Part shown: positions 30,319 through 38,828 of the stretch, piece after piece
How the letters are laid out: the number at the start of each line of letters is the position of its first letter
Numbering within the stretch: position 1 is the stretch's first letter
From: Clostridiales bacterium
Lineage (GTDB): Bacteria > Bacillota > Clostridia > Christensenellales > DTU072
Assembly (NCBI GenBank): GCA_012520515.1
Contig: JAAYOD010000044.1
Coordinates: forward strand, 1-47,335
Length of the DNA stretch: 47,335 nucleotides
Direction of reading: 5' to 3'
Translations under genes and position numbers: made by a program
The notes under the pieces: generated by a model
What the model was told of the DNA's origin: nothing
Databases searched by the model: none
Seen by the model: the letters and a program-made list of their open reading frames with translations, nothing else

Positions 30319-31884
30319 TTGAAGAAAAATTCTTTCTTGCGGGGAGCGGGTTTGCTTGCCGCAAGCGTAGTTATAGCCAAAATTATGGGAGCTGTTTACA
30401 GAATCCCGCTTACCAACATAATAGGCGCAAACGGAATGGGTATATATCAATTTATATACCCTGTGTTTGGGCTTATTCTTACTTTATCATCGGGCGCAAT
30501 GCCCACTGCTGTCAGCATAATTATCTCACAAAGCGTTGCAAAGGGCGATACTTCTACCGCGCGCAAAGATTTTGCGGTAACTTTTAAGGTTTGTATACTT
30601 ATAGGACTTTTAGGCACAATTTTACTTGCACTCTTAGCCTACCCGCTTAGCCTTATACAGTCAAAGAGCGCGTTTTTTGGGTATTTAGCCATTGCGCCAG
30701 CTGTCTTTATTGTAACTATAATAAGCGCATTAAGGGGCTGGTTTATAGGGCATAAAAATATGCTTCCTTATTCTATTAGCCAAATTTCAGAAGGTATTGT
30801 AAAGCTAGCAGTTGGCATTTTGCTAACATATTTATTACTGCCTTATGGTGTGGAGTTTGCAGTAGTTGGCGCGTTGCTTGGCGTGGGCGCAAGTGAGCTT
30901 GTAACTTTAATTATTTTGCTTATAACATACGCAAAACAGCATAAAAGCTTGGAAAAGGTAGCAATAAGAGATAACCTTGACGGCGTAAAAAAGCTAAGGC
31001 ATCTTATTATTCCCCTTGTCTTAGGGGGTATAATACTGCCACTTAGCCAGTTTATAGACAGCATAATGTTTGTAAACTTGCTTAAACTTGGCGGTAAAGC
31101 GCAAGGCGTTGCCGTAGCGCAGTATGGCGTGTACTCTGGCACAGTAACACCGTTAATTAACTTGCCTGTTATGGTGTGCATAACTTTAGGCATTGCCATA
31201 ACACCGCAAATTGTGGAAGGTAAAGTTAAAAGAAGCGTGGACTTTATTATGGACAAGGTAAACACAGCGACAAAACTTATCTTTGCTTTGTGTGTGCCAT
31301 TTATTTTGATATTTATCTTTCTTGGCGATACCATAATTAGCGTGCTTTATAGAAATTTGGGCGCGGCAAACATTGCGCTTGGCGGTAAAATGCTGTCCAT
31401 TAGCGCAATTACTATACTTGCGCTTAGTATTTTTCAAATTTATTCTGCTATGTTGCAAGGACTAGATAAAATATATGTGCCGTTAAAGATTATGGCTGTA
31501 TGCGTGGCTATAAAGATAGTTTTGAGTATAGTACTTATACCGCTAATAGGTATGGCAGGCGCTGCAATAAGCGCCAGCCTTTCTTTTTCCCTTGCCGCTG
31601 TAATAATAATGATTTATTTCTTTAATTATGTCAAAGTGGTGGATAATCTAGCTAAAAACACTAGTCTTATAACGCTTTGCGGTGTTATAATGAGTCTAAT
31701 AATCGTGGTCAATATAAGGTTGCAAAAAAATGCTATTGCGCTTATACTGACTGCCGCAATAAGCGTTGCCGTATATTTTGTGTTTTTGCTTATCTTGCAT
31801 GTTTTTTCTCAAGAAGAATTGCAAAGTATGCCATTTGGCAAAGCATTGTCGCGGTTAGATACATTTTTTCACGGGAGAAAATAA
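30319..31884 (+). CDS. SpoVB/YabM-type polysaccharide or lipid-precursor flippase
   Basis: The 521-residue protein has about 14 membrane helices and the MOP-superfamily start KKNSFLRGAGLLAASVVIAKIMGAVYRIPLT, typical of SpoVB and YabM. Such proteins move lipid-linked precursors across the membrane, including spore-cortex or cell-wall precursors. The start is a TTG at 30319: an in-frame stop lies two codons upstream, and no closer ATG would keep the conserved N-terminus. No good SD is visible. The place between spoVT and mazG matches B. subtilis yabM. Whether it serves vegetative wall, cortex or exopolysaccharide cannot be decided. Confidence 0.88.
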   Translation: MKKNSFLRGAGLLAASVVIAKIMGAVYRIPLTNIIGANGMGIYQFIYPVFGLILTLSSGAMPTAVSIIISQSVAKGDTSTARKDFAVTFKVCILIGLLGTILLALLAYPLSLIQSKSAFFGYLAIAPAVFIVTIISALRGWFIGHKNMLPYSISQISEGIVKLAVGILLTYLLLPYGVEFAVVGALLGVGASELVTLIILLITYAKQHKSLEKVAIRDNLDGVKKLRHLIIPLVLGGIILPLSQFIDSIMFVNLLKLGGKAQGVAVAQYGVYSGTVTPLINLPVMVCITLGIAITPQIVEGKVKRSVDFIMDKVNTATKLIFALCVPFILIFIFLGDTIISVLYRNLGAANIALGGKMLSISAITILALSIFQIYSAMLQGLDKIYVPLKIMAVCVAIKIVLSIVLIPLIGMAGAAISASLSFSLAAVIIMIYFFNYVKVVDNLAKNTSLITLCGVIMSLIIVVNIRLQKNAIALILTAAISVAVYFVFLLILHVFSQEELQSMPFGKALSRLDTFFHGRK

Positions 31885-31904
31885 AAGGAGAACAAAAGTC
31901 TAAA

Positions 31905-32912
31905 ATGAATGTAGAAAAGCTAATTGCAAAGTACCAAGATATCTTAATTCTTTCTGAGCAAAGTTTTCAAAAAAGACAGTTTGATATCTTGCCTGGCAAC
32001 ACCGCATTATACCTTTACAATGTCACAGATAAAGATAGGTGTTTAGAAAAAATTAAAGATATTTTTGGCAATTGTCAAATAGAAAGTGATGCGGAGCAAA
32101 TTCTTGTTGTGCCAAGTAAGGATTTTACCAAAAAGACAAGATATACGTTTTCTGACCTTGTGGAGATAATTTATAGGCTAAGAGACCCCGATGGCTGTTT
32201 GTGGGATAGAGAACAAACCAATATGTCTATAAGGACAAACGCCATTGAAGAAGCTTATGAATTAGTGGAAGCCGTTGAACTTGACGACAATAAAAAGATT
32301 TGCGAAGAGTCGGGCGATGTGCTACTTCAAGGTATTTTTAATGCCATAATAGCACAGCAGGAAAACCGCTTTTCTGTAAATGATATGCTAACTAACTTAT
32401 GCCAAAAGCTAGTTAGCCGACACACTCATATTTTTGGTAAGGACAAGGCGCAAAACAAAGAAGAAGCGTTGCAGTTTTGGGAGCAAGCTAAAGCTAAAGA
32501 AAAAAGCCAAAAGAGCGTTTTAGACAAACTAAACGATATTCCCAAAACCTTTAATGCCTTGCTTAAGGCTAACAAAGTACAAAAAATAATAAAGAAAACG
32601 GGATTTGACTTTGCCACCATTGATGACGCAGTGCAAAAAATCTATGAAGAATTAAAAGAGTTTACAGAGATGGGCGCTGATAAAGAATGGGAAGGAGGCG
32701 ACCTTTTGTTTTCCGTAGTCAATGCCTTAAGAATGGCAAATATAGACCCCGAAGTTGCGCTAATGGGTACCACAAACCGCTTTGTAAGGCGTTTTGAGTA
32801 TGTTGTAAAAAAAGCTGAAGAGATGGACAAAAAGGTAGAAGATATGAGCCTTGAAGAAATGGAAAAGTTGTATCAAGAAAGTAAAAAGGCGCTAGAGACA
32901 GCTAAGTTATGA
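31905..32912 (+). CDS. mazG: MazG nucleoside triphosphate pyrophosphohydrolase
   Basis: The start is ATG 31905 (MNVEKLIAK), 15 bases after AAAGGAG; longer in-frame readings run back into the flippase gene and are not real. The 335-residue protein has two all-helical MazG units. The first is complete (RDPDGCLWDREQT, then EEAYELVEAVE and EESGDVLLQ metal-binding acids, about 90-190) and the second is near 225-310. MazG hydrolyses house-cleaning NTP/dNTP substrates to monophosphates. In many Firmicutes (YabN) MazG is fused behind a tetrapyrrole-methylase domain; here only about 80 residues precede MazG, with a remnant of the linker (ILVVPSKDF). Its last four bases overlap the dus start (ATGA). 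Confidence 0.9.
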   Translation: MNVEKLIAKYQDILILSEQSFQKRQFDILPGNTALYLYNVTDKDRCLEKIKDIFGNCQIESDAEQILVVPSKDFTKKTRYTFSDLVEIIYRLRDPDGCLWDREQTNMSIRTNAIEEAYELVEAVELDDNKKICEESGDVLLQGIFNAIIAQQENRFSVNDMLTNLCQKLVSRHTHIFGKDKAQNKEEALQFWEQAKAKEKSQKSVLDKLNDIPKTFNALLKANKVQKIIKKTGFDFATIDDAVQKIYEELKEFTEMGADKEWEGGDLLFSVVNALRMANIDPEVALMGTTNRFVRRFEYVVKKAEEMDKKVEDMSLEEMEKLYQESKKALETAKL

Positions 32913-33850
32913 CAAAGAATAAATTGATTGACAAACTAAAGCTAGACGGCGACTTATTTTTAGCGCCAATAGCAGGTTATAGCGATATGGGTATGAGATG
33001 CCTTTGCTATACATATGGCGCAACCCTTTGCTTTACTGAAATGGTGAGTGCAAAAGGGCTTTATTACGGCAACAAAAACACAGCGGAGATTTTGCACCTT
33101 GACGACAAGGAAGTAGGTATAACGGGTGTGCAAATCTTTGGACATGAGCCTGACATAATTGGCGAAGTGGTAGGGTATAAGGAGCTGGAAAATTTTCCCA
33201 TAATTGATATCAATATGGGCTGTCCAGTGCCTAAAATTGTTAAAAACAACGACGGCGCAAGCCTTATGAAAAATCCTTACCTTGTAAAAGAGATGGTTTC
33301 GTCCGCTGTAAAAGGCGCAAAAGGAAAGCTGGTTTCGGCAAAGTTTAGAGCAGGGTTTGGCGAAGTTAAAAATGCGCCTGAAATTGCGCTAGCCTGTCAA
33401 GAAGGGGGCGCGTCTTTTGTCACAATTCATGGCCGTACTAGAGAGCAGTATTATGCAGGCGATACCGATTTAGATATCATAAAAAAAGTCAAAGAGAGCG
33501 TAAAAATACCCGTTGTGGGCAATGGTTCTGTGGTAGATAGAGATAGCTATCTAAAAATGAAAGAGTATACAGGCGTTGATTTTGTTATGGTGGCAAGAGG
33601 GGCGCTTGGAAAGCCTTATGTCTTTAGCCAAATACGCGGTAAAGATTATGATTACAATATAAAAGACCTTATTGAAAAGCACATAGCAAAGCTTAATTTT
33701 TTGCCAGAGCGCGTTGCTGTCAACAATATGAAAAAGCATATTGCATACTATGTTAAAGGGCGTCCCAATCAAAAATATATAAAAGAACAAATTTTTAAGT
33801 GTACTAGCATAGATGAACTGCTAAGAGTTGACATTGGCAATTTTAAGTAG
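32909..33850 (+). CDS. dus: tRNA-dihydrouridine synthase
   Basis: This FMN enzyme reduces specific uridines in tRNA. The 313-residue TIM-barrel protein has the family landmarks LAPIAGYSDMGMR, INMGCPVPKIVKNNDGASL (the Cys is the catalytic acid) and GNGSVVDRDSY, followed by FVMVARGALGKPYVF for FMN phosphate binding. Length fits DusB-like enzymes. It starts in the overlap ATGA with mazG, so it is translationally coupled. serC begins 47 bases later with its own AAAGGAG site and no separate promoter that I can see. Confidence 0.93.
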   Translation: MTKNKLIDKLKLDGDLFLAPIAGYSDMGMRCLCYTYGATLCFTEMVSAKGLYYGNKNTAEILHLDDKEVGITGVQIFGHEPDIIGEVVGYKELENFPIIDINMGCPVPKIVKNNDGASLMKNPYLVKEMVSSAVKGAKGKLVSAKFRAGFGEVKNAPEIALACQEGGASFVTIHGRTREQYYAGDTDLDIIKKVKESVKIPVVGNGSVVDRDSYLKMKEYTGVDFVMVARGALGKPYVFSQIRGKDYDYNIKDLIEKHIAKLNFLPERVAVNNMKKHIAYYVKGRPNQKYIKEQIFKCTSIDELLRVDIGNFK

Positions 33851-33897
33851 TAAAATTTATTGAAATAAACCAATGATAACCAAAGGAGAAATATAAA

Positions 33898-34968
33898 ATG
33901 AAGATATACAATTTTGCCGCAGGGCCGTCTACACTTTTTGAAGAAGTAAAACAAGAAGCTCAAAGAGATTTGCTTAACTATAAAGGCAGCGGTATGAGCG
34001 TTATGGAGATGAGTCACCGAGGCAAATGGTATGAAGATATACATAACGAAGCTATTGCACTACTTAGAGAGCTTATGCAAATAGGCGATGACTATTATGT
34101 ATTATTGCTGCAAGGCGGAGCATCAACGCAGTTTGACGCAGTGCCCCTTAACTTGTTAAAAAAAGGCAAAGCCGATTACATTGTTACTGGCAACTTTGCA
34201 AACAAGGCATTTAAGGTAGCGCAAAAGTATGGCGATATAGCTTGCATAGCTACAAGCAAAGAAACAAACTATTCTTATATCCCCGATGTAGAAAAAGTGC
34301 CTTATAGAGATAACATAGACTATGTTCATATCACTACCAACAATACCGTTTTTGGCAGTCAGTACAACAAATTGCCTAATGTAGAAACTCTTGTTGCCGA
34401 TATGAGCAGTAATATCCTTGGCAAATGGTATGATATAAATAAATTTGGTCTGGTGTATGCAGGAGCGCAAAAAAACATAGGGCCTGCTGGACTTACCGTA
34501 GTTATTGTAAGAAAAGACCTTGTGGGTAATGCTATGCCTTACTGCCCTGTAATGCTTGACTATAAGTCACACGCATCTAGCAATAGTTTATTTAATACGC
34601 CCCCTTGCTTTGCTATTTATATGGCAATGCTTAACTTAAGGCAAGTTAAGAAAAGGGGCGGAATAAAAGCTATGGAAGAGACAAATATCTATAAGTCAAA
34701 CTTGCTTTATGACATCATAGATAATAGTGAAATTTATCATAACAATATAGAAAAATCTTGCCGTTCTATTATGAATGTTTCCTTTATTACACGCAGTCCT
34801 GAAATGGACGCAAAGTTTGTTAAGGTAGCCCAAGACGCAGGATTGGTTACCCTAAAGGGACATAAGTCAGCGGGCGGAATAAGAGCAAGCATCTATAACG
34901 GAATGGAAATAGAGGGCGTAAAAGCGCTAGCTGAATTTATGAAAAAGTTTGAGTTGGAAAATAAATAG
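33898..34968 (+). CDS. serC: Phosphoserine aminotransferase
   Basis: SerC converts 3-phosphohydroxypyruvate and glutamate to phosphoserine. The 356-residue PLP enzyme starts MKIYNFAAGPSTL and has MSHRGKWY, LLQGGASTQFDAVPLNLL and the PLP lysine Lys192 in AGAQKNIGPAG. Length is normal. serA follows 11 bases downstream, so the two adjacent steps of serine synthesis are co-expressed. The phosphatase step (serB) is not next to them. Confidence 0.97.
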   Translation: MKIYNFAAGPSTLFEEVKQEAQRDLLNYKGSGMSVMEMSHRGKWYEDIHNEAIALLRELMQIGDDYYVLLLQGGASTQFDAVPLNLLKKGKADYIVTGNFANKAFKVAQKYGDIACIATSKETNYSYIPDVEKVPYRDNIDYVHITTNNTVFGSQYNKLPNVETLVADMSSNILGKWYDINKFGLVYAGAQKNIGPAGLTVVIVRKDLVGNAMPYCPVMLDYKSHASSNSLFNTPPCFAIYMAMLNLRQVKKRGGIKAMEETNIYKSNLLYDIIDNSEIYHNNIEKSCRSIMNVSFITRSPEMDAKFVKVAQDAGLVTLKGHKSAGGIRASIYNGMEIEGVKALAEFMKKFELENK

Positions 34969-34979
34969 GAGTGTAAATA

Positions 34980-36086
34980 ATGTATCAAATACTGAAGCTT
35001 AACAAAATTAGCGCCGTAATCGATAATGTTTTTGGCGAAAATTATAATGTAAATGACGATGCGCAAAATCCCGACGGAATAATTTTGCGTAGCTTTAATA
35101 TGGCAAACTATAAAACGGGCGATAAGCTTTTGGCGGTGGCAAGAGCAGGCGCTGGCGTCAATAATATTCCTGTTCCTGAAATGACGGAAAAAGGCATAGT
35201 GGTATTTAATACACCAGGTGCAAACGCAAATGCTGTAAAAGAGCTTGTTATTTGCGCAATGCTTTTAGCTAGCCGTGATATTGTTGGCGGAATAAACTGG
35301 GCAAACACACTAACTGACGATGTGGAAAAGGCTACCGAAAAAGGCAAGAGAGCCTTTGGCGGAAGTGAGATACTTGGCAAAACAGTTGGCGTGATTGGAC
35401 TTGGCGCAATTGGTGCACTGGTGGCAAATGCCTGTGTTGCGCTTGGTATGAAAGTTATAGGTTATGACAAGTTTTTGTGTGAGCAAAGCAAAGCTAAACT
35501 AGATAGCGCCGTTCAAATAGTGACGCTAGAGCAAATTTACAAAAATAGCGATATCATAACTATGCATGTTCCGCTTTGCGATTCCACCAAAAAAATGATT
35601 AATAAAGACACCTTAGCCCAAATGAAAGAGGGTGTAATTCTTATTAATATGTCTAGGGGCGCGCTTGTGGACACTGATGAACTAAAGGTGGCAATAGACA
35701 GCGGAAAGGTAGGCAAATATGTAGTGGACTTCCCGTCAAAAGACATACTAAACTGCAGAAACATAATTGCTGTGCCTCACCTTGGCGCAAGCACAAAAGA
35801 AGCAGAGGATAATTGCGCTGTTATGGCAAGCAGTCAGCTTGTGGACTATTTGGAAAACGGCAATATCCTAAACAGCGTAAACTTCCCTGAAATTAATAAA
35901 GAATGGAACGCAAAACACCGCACAGTGATACTGTTTAAGCAAGGGTGCAACATTCTTGACCAAGTAGATGGCGACATTAAGATAGCGCAAAATAAAGGGT
36001 TGGGCGTGGCTATAATAGATACAGATAGTTTGCTTGACCTGCCCTTGTGCGACGGCGTTTTAAGAATAAGGCACTTAGAAAAATAA
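34980..36086 (+). CDS. serA: D-3-phosphoglycerate dehydrogenase, short form
   Basis: SerA oxidises 3-phosphoglycerate with NAD, the committed step of serine synthesis. The 368-residue protein has the substrate loop RAGAGVNNIP, the NAD fold VIGLGAIG (about 137-144), the Arg/Glu region NMSRGALVDTDEL and the catalytic His in VPHLGASTKEAEDN. The last 55 residues look like a shortened ACT domain: its first strand and the NI-LDQVDGDI and GVAIIDTDS elements are present but the middle is compressed. Serine feedback through ACT may therefore be altered. TAGGAG precedes the ATG. A strong terminator follows. Confidence 0.95.
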   Translation: MYQILKLNKISAVIDNVFGENYNVNDDAQNPDGIILRSFNMANYKTGDKLLAVARAGAGVNNIPVPEMTEKGIVVFNTPGANANAVKELVICAMLLASRDIVGGINWANTLTDDVEKATEKGKRAFGGSEILGKTVGVIGLGAIGALVANACVALGMKVIGYDKFLCEQSKAKLDSAVQIVTLEQIYKNSDIITMHVPLCDSTKKMINKDTLAQMKEGVILINMSRGALVDTDELKVAIDSGKVGKYVVDFPSKDILNCRNIIAVPHLGASTKEAEDNCAVMASSQLVDYLENGNILNSVNFPEINKEWNAKHRTVILFKQGCNILDQVDGDIKIAQNKGLGVAIIDTDSLLDLPLCDGVLRIRHLEK

Positions 36087-36107
36087 ACTGCTAGTTACTC
36101 TAATATT

Positions 36108-36138
36108 AAGACGCAAAATAGTTTTGCGTCTTTTTTTT
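36108..36138 (+). terminator. Intrinsic terminator after serA
   Basis: AAGACGCAAAA (36108-36118) and TTTTGCGTCTT (36122-36132) pair perfectly around a TAG loop and run into a stretch of T to 36138. It closes the long gene run that began near 26886. Confidence 0.95.
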
Positions 36139-36172
36139 ATGTGCTTTTGTTTATTTCTTACAGTTAAACTCA

Positions 36173-36202
36173 TTGACCTAACAACTAGATATAGTATATA
36201 AT
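36173..36202 (+). promoter_or_regulatory. Promoter of the holA operon, near-leaderless
   Basis: TTGACC at 36173-36178 and a perfect TATAAT at 36197-36202 are 18 bases apart. The predicted start (about 36208-36210) is two to four bases before the ATG at 36212, and no Shine-Dalgarno sequence is present. Confidence 0.78.
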
Positions 36203-36211
36203 ATTTTTATT

Positions 36212-37156
36212 ATGCAAGTACACGCTAAAGATTTACCTGACACAATTTTACCCGGTATTTACCACCTTACAGGCGACGATGAATATTGGCTAGAGCAAAG
36301 TGTGCAAAAATTTGTGTCTATTGTGGGTTCTGACAGCTTAAGTTTGCATATATTCCATAAGGAAGATAATTTTTCTGACGCTGTCGGAAGCTTATTTTCT
36401 ATGTCGTTTGCAGATGATTCCAAAGTAGTTATTGTAAAAGATGACCTTTTAGCAAACGATAAAAAACACCACCAAATGTTGCAAGATATTTTGCAAAGCG
36501 GAATAGAGCCAAACTACCTTGTGCTTGTCAATGCGCTTCTTGACGCCAAAGAAAAAAAATTGGTAAATAGCATTAATTGCAACAAACTAAATGAGTATGA
36601 GTGTATCTCCTTGGCGCAAAGTTTTTTCCCCTTTGGCATAGAGAGAAATGCGCTTATGACGCTAGTTAGATACACTGATTGTGACTTGCTTAAAATAAAG
36701 ATAGAAAGCCAAAAACTAACTTCTTATTGTCAAGATAAAAAAGTGACTAATAAAGATGTGGAAAACTTGGTGGTGGAAGAGAGCCAATTGCAGATATATA
36801 ACTTTGTCAACAGCATAGTTATAGGCGACAATAAAAATGCGCTTAAACAGCTAGACAGGCTAAAAAAGCGGGGAGAATCGCATTCTGCTATGCTTGCAAT
36901 GTTACTAAATCAGTTTAGGAGAATGTTGCACGCAAATATATCTAAAAAGACAGATGATGAGCTTAGCAAGATATTTAAGGTACATAAATACGCTATTATA
37001 AAGGCTAGAGAAAATCGTATGTTTAGTCCGCTTAGGCTAAAAAACATAGTGGATATGATTGTGGACTATGAACTAAAGTTTAAGTCGGGCAAAATGTCGG
37101 AACAAGTGGCTTTTGATAGCTTTGTGGCAAGGCTGATAGCCAAGGAGGTTAATTGA
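36212..37156 (+). CDS. holA: DNA polymerase III delta subunit
   Basis: HolA opens the sliding clamp within the clamp loader. The 314-residue protein has the family pattern: the N-terminal ATPase-like fold with YHLTGDDEYWLEQ, a middle domain with a sensor-like region, and the C-terminal collar domain with AMLAMLLNQFRRML and KVHKYAIIKAREN (about 225-270). It is slightly shorter than many homologues. There is no SD; the promoter sits almost on the ATG, implying leaderless translation. The stop overlaps the TTG start of the next gene. Confidence 0.9.
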   Translation: MQVHAKDLPDTILPGIYHLTGDDEYWLEQSVQKFVSIVGSDSLSLHIFHKEDNFSDAVGSLFSMSFADDSKVVIVKDDLLANDKKHHQMLQDILQSGIEPNYLVLVNALLDAKEKKLVNSINCNKLNEYECISLAQSFFPFGIERNALMTLVRYTDCDLLKIKIESQKLTSYCQDKKVTNKDVENLVVEESQLQIYNFVNSIVIGDNKNALKQLDRLKKRGESHSAMLAMLLNQFRRMLHANISKKTDDELSKIFKVHKYAIIKARENRMFSPLRLKNIVDMIVDYELKFKSGKMSEQVAFDSFVARLIAKEVN

Positions 37157-37953
37157 AACAGTTATTTAGTGAAAAGGCTATGGAAAAATACAAAAAAACT
37201 CCTGCCTTTGTGTGGATACTTTTATTTGCGTTGTCTGTGCTGTTGGCAAACGCAATAGATTTTTATGCGCAGTCTGGAGAGCTTGCTTTAGAGATTATGA
37301 AAGCTTATCAAACTGCTGGCATCAATGTCAAGCAAACCGGCGTTATGGTAACGCTCATTTTACTAAGCGCGCTTTTATATGTGCTTATTTTTGAAGTGCT
37401 TGCAAGGTGGCTAGTTGGAGTACTAGTTAGGAGATTTAGACTAAAGACCAATCAGCAAGATTTGGTTGTTATGGTAAGGTTGGTAGTTATTTTTATCAAT
37501 CTTTTGCAAGCAGTTATTAGTTTAATTTATTTTTTAAGCCAAGACGCTCTTTTAATTGTGCAAGCAAGCCTTACCGTTCCAATTATTTCGGGGCTGTTTA
37601 TGTGGTTTTATGCTTCAGTTAGAAAGCGCATAGTGCCTGCCGACGCGCAAGCTAAGTTGTTTTCCTATGTAGCTAAAATTTACTTTGGCATTTACATTGT
37701 GCTAAACGCCTTTAACTTTATAACAAATATGTTTGTTTATGATATTGACTTGTCAGCAATTGAAATTGCCAGCTTGTCTGTGTCGCTTGGAGTAACGCTC
37801 ATTATGGCAGGCGTGGCGTATATGTACGCGCAAAAATTAAAGAAAGATGAAGAGATAATAATTATAGACACTAGCGACGATGACCCCTTTGGCTTTAAGG
37901 TGGTCGCTGAAGAAAAGAAAGAAGAAAAGGTATTTAAGGACTTTGACCTTTAA
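37153..37953 (+). CDS. Six-helix membrane protein with acidic C-terminal tail, unknown
   Basis: I do not recognise this 266-residue protein. It starts at TTG 37153, overlapping the holA stop, with AAGGAGG four bases upstream, so the unusual start is well supported. About six membrane helices lie near 17-37, 64-90, 102-127, 131-152, 172-192 and 203-225. A cytosolic tail of about 35 residues follows, rich in Asp/Glu/Lys, with DDPFGFKVV and ending KVFKDFDL. The tail looks like a binding segment for a partner. Position between holA and cdaA says little about function. It might be a Yip1-like or other small integral protein; no enzyme motif is visible. Confidence 0.65.
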   Translation: MKQLFSEKAMEKYKKTPAFVWILLFALSVLLANAIDFYAQSGELALEIMKAYQTAGINVKQTGVMVTLILLSALLYVLIFEVLARWLVGVLVRRFRLKTNQQDLVVMVRLVVIFINLLQAVISLIYFLSQDALLIVQASLTVPIISGLFMWFYASVRKRIVPADAQAKLFSYVAKIYFGIYIVLNAFNFITNMFVYDIDLSAIEIASLSVSLGVTLIMAGVAYMYAQKLKKDEEIIIIDTSDDDPFGFKVVAEEKKEEKVFKDFDL

Positions 37954-37990
37954 TAAAGCAAAAATACAATAAAGTAGTTAAGGATAAAAA

Positions 37991-38803
37991 ATGGACTGGG
38001 CAAAATTTGGTGTAGGAATTTCAATTTCAATGGCGTTGCTTATGGCTATGGTCATTGTATTTATTTGGTTTTTTATAAGGAAAAAAGCCATTAAACTCAC
38101 TGTATTTTATATTACGGTCACACTTTTTACCGCTGGTTTATTTATCCTTAGCTTGTTTTACCCTGGACTTGAGATTGCGCTGTTTATTATGACAGTGGTA
38201 GTAATAGGTATGGTAGTGGCGGCGCTTTTGGTGTATCAAAATGACTTAAAGGTACTGTTTTCAAGGCTGACTAGCACGCATAGGAAGTCAGAAGCTACGG
38301 TATTTTCTGATGAAGAGTTACAGCTTAGTATAGAAGAGATAGTAAAAGCTACCCAAAGTATGAGTAAATCAAGGACAGGCGCGCTTATAGTTATTGCGCC
38401 ACACCAAATAAGTTCTCACATTCTAGAGAGCGGAATTACTCTTAACTCTCTTGTGGCAGCACCTATGCTAGAGAGTATTTTTCAACCAGGCGCGCCTATG
38501 CACGACGGCGCAGTAGTTATTAAGGGCAATAAGATTTTGGCGGCAGGGTGCTTTTTACCGCTAAGTCAATCCCAAAGCATAGCAAAAGACCTTGGCACAC
38601 GCCATAGGGCAGCTATTGGAATTACGGAAGAAACCGACAACATATCTATTGTGGTGTCTGAAGAAACAGGCATTATATCAGTATCGCTAAAGGGCGTACT
38701 TAGACGCTATATCACACCAGAAAGGCTGTCTGATATTTTGTACGAAGCCTTTGGCGTCACCATAATGGCAAGCCGTTCTACTGGGCTTAGAAGATTTTTC
38801 TAG
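37991..38803 (+). CDS. cdaA: Membrane-bound diadenylate cyclase CdaA
   Basis: CdaA joins two ATP into the second messenger c-di-AMP, which controls potassium and osmolyte balance and is essential in many Firmicutes. The 270-residue protein has three N-terminal membrane helices (to about 85) and a DisA_N catalytic domain with Asp172-Gly173-Ala174 in MHDGAVVIKG and Gly202-Thr-Arg-His-Arg206, both needed for catalysis. The usual partner genes cdaR and glmM are not adjacent; the neighbours are the unknown membrane gene and a DUF1015 gene. AAGGA lies six bases before the ATG. Confidence 0.96.
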   Translation: MDWAKFGVGISISMALLMAMVIVFIWFFIRKKAIKLTVFYITVTLFTAGLFILSLFYPGLEIALFIMTVVVIGMVVAALLVYQNDLKVLFSRLTSTHRKSEATVFSDEELQLSIEEIVKATQSMSKSRTGALIVIAPHQISSHILESGITLNSLVAAPMLESIFQPGAPMHDGAVVIKGNKILAAGCFLPLSQSQSIAKDLGTRHRAAIGITEETDNISIVVSEETGIISVSLKGVLRRYITPERLSDILYEAFGVTIMASRSTGLRRFF

Positions 38804-38828
38804 AATATAATAAAAGGTAAAGGAACAT

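Noticed and set aside
31677..31904. N-terminal extension of MazG into the flippase gene
   Set aside because: The upstream part is the flippase gene read in another frame; the ATG at 31905 with a nearby AAAGGAG gives the family-like N-terminus.
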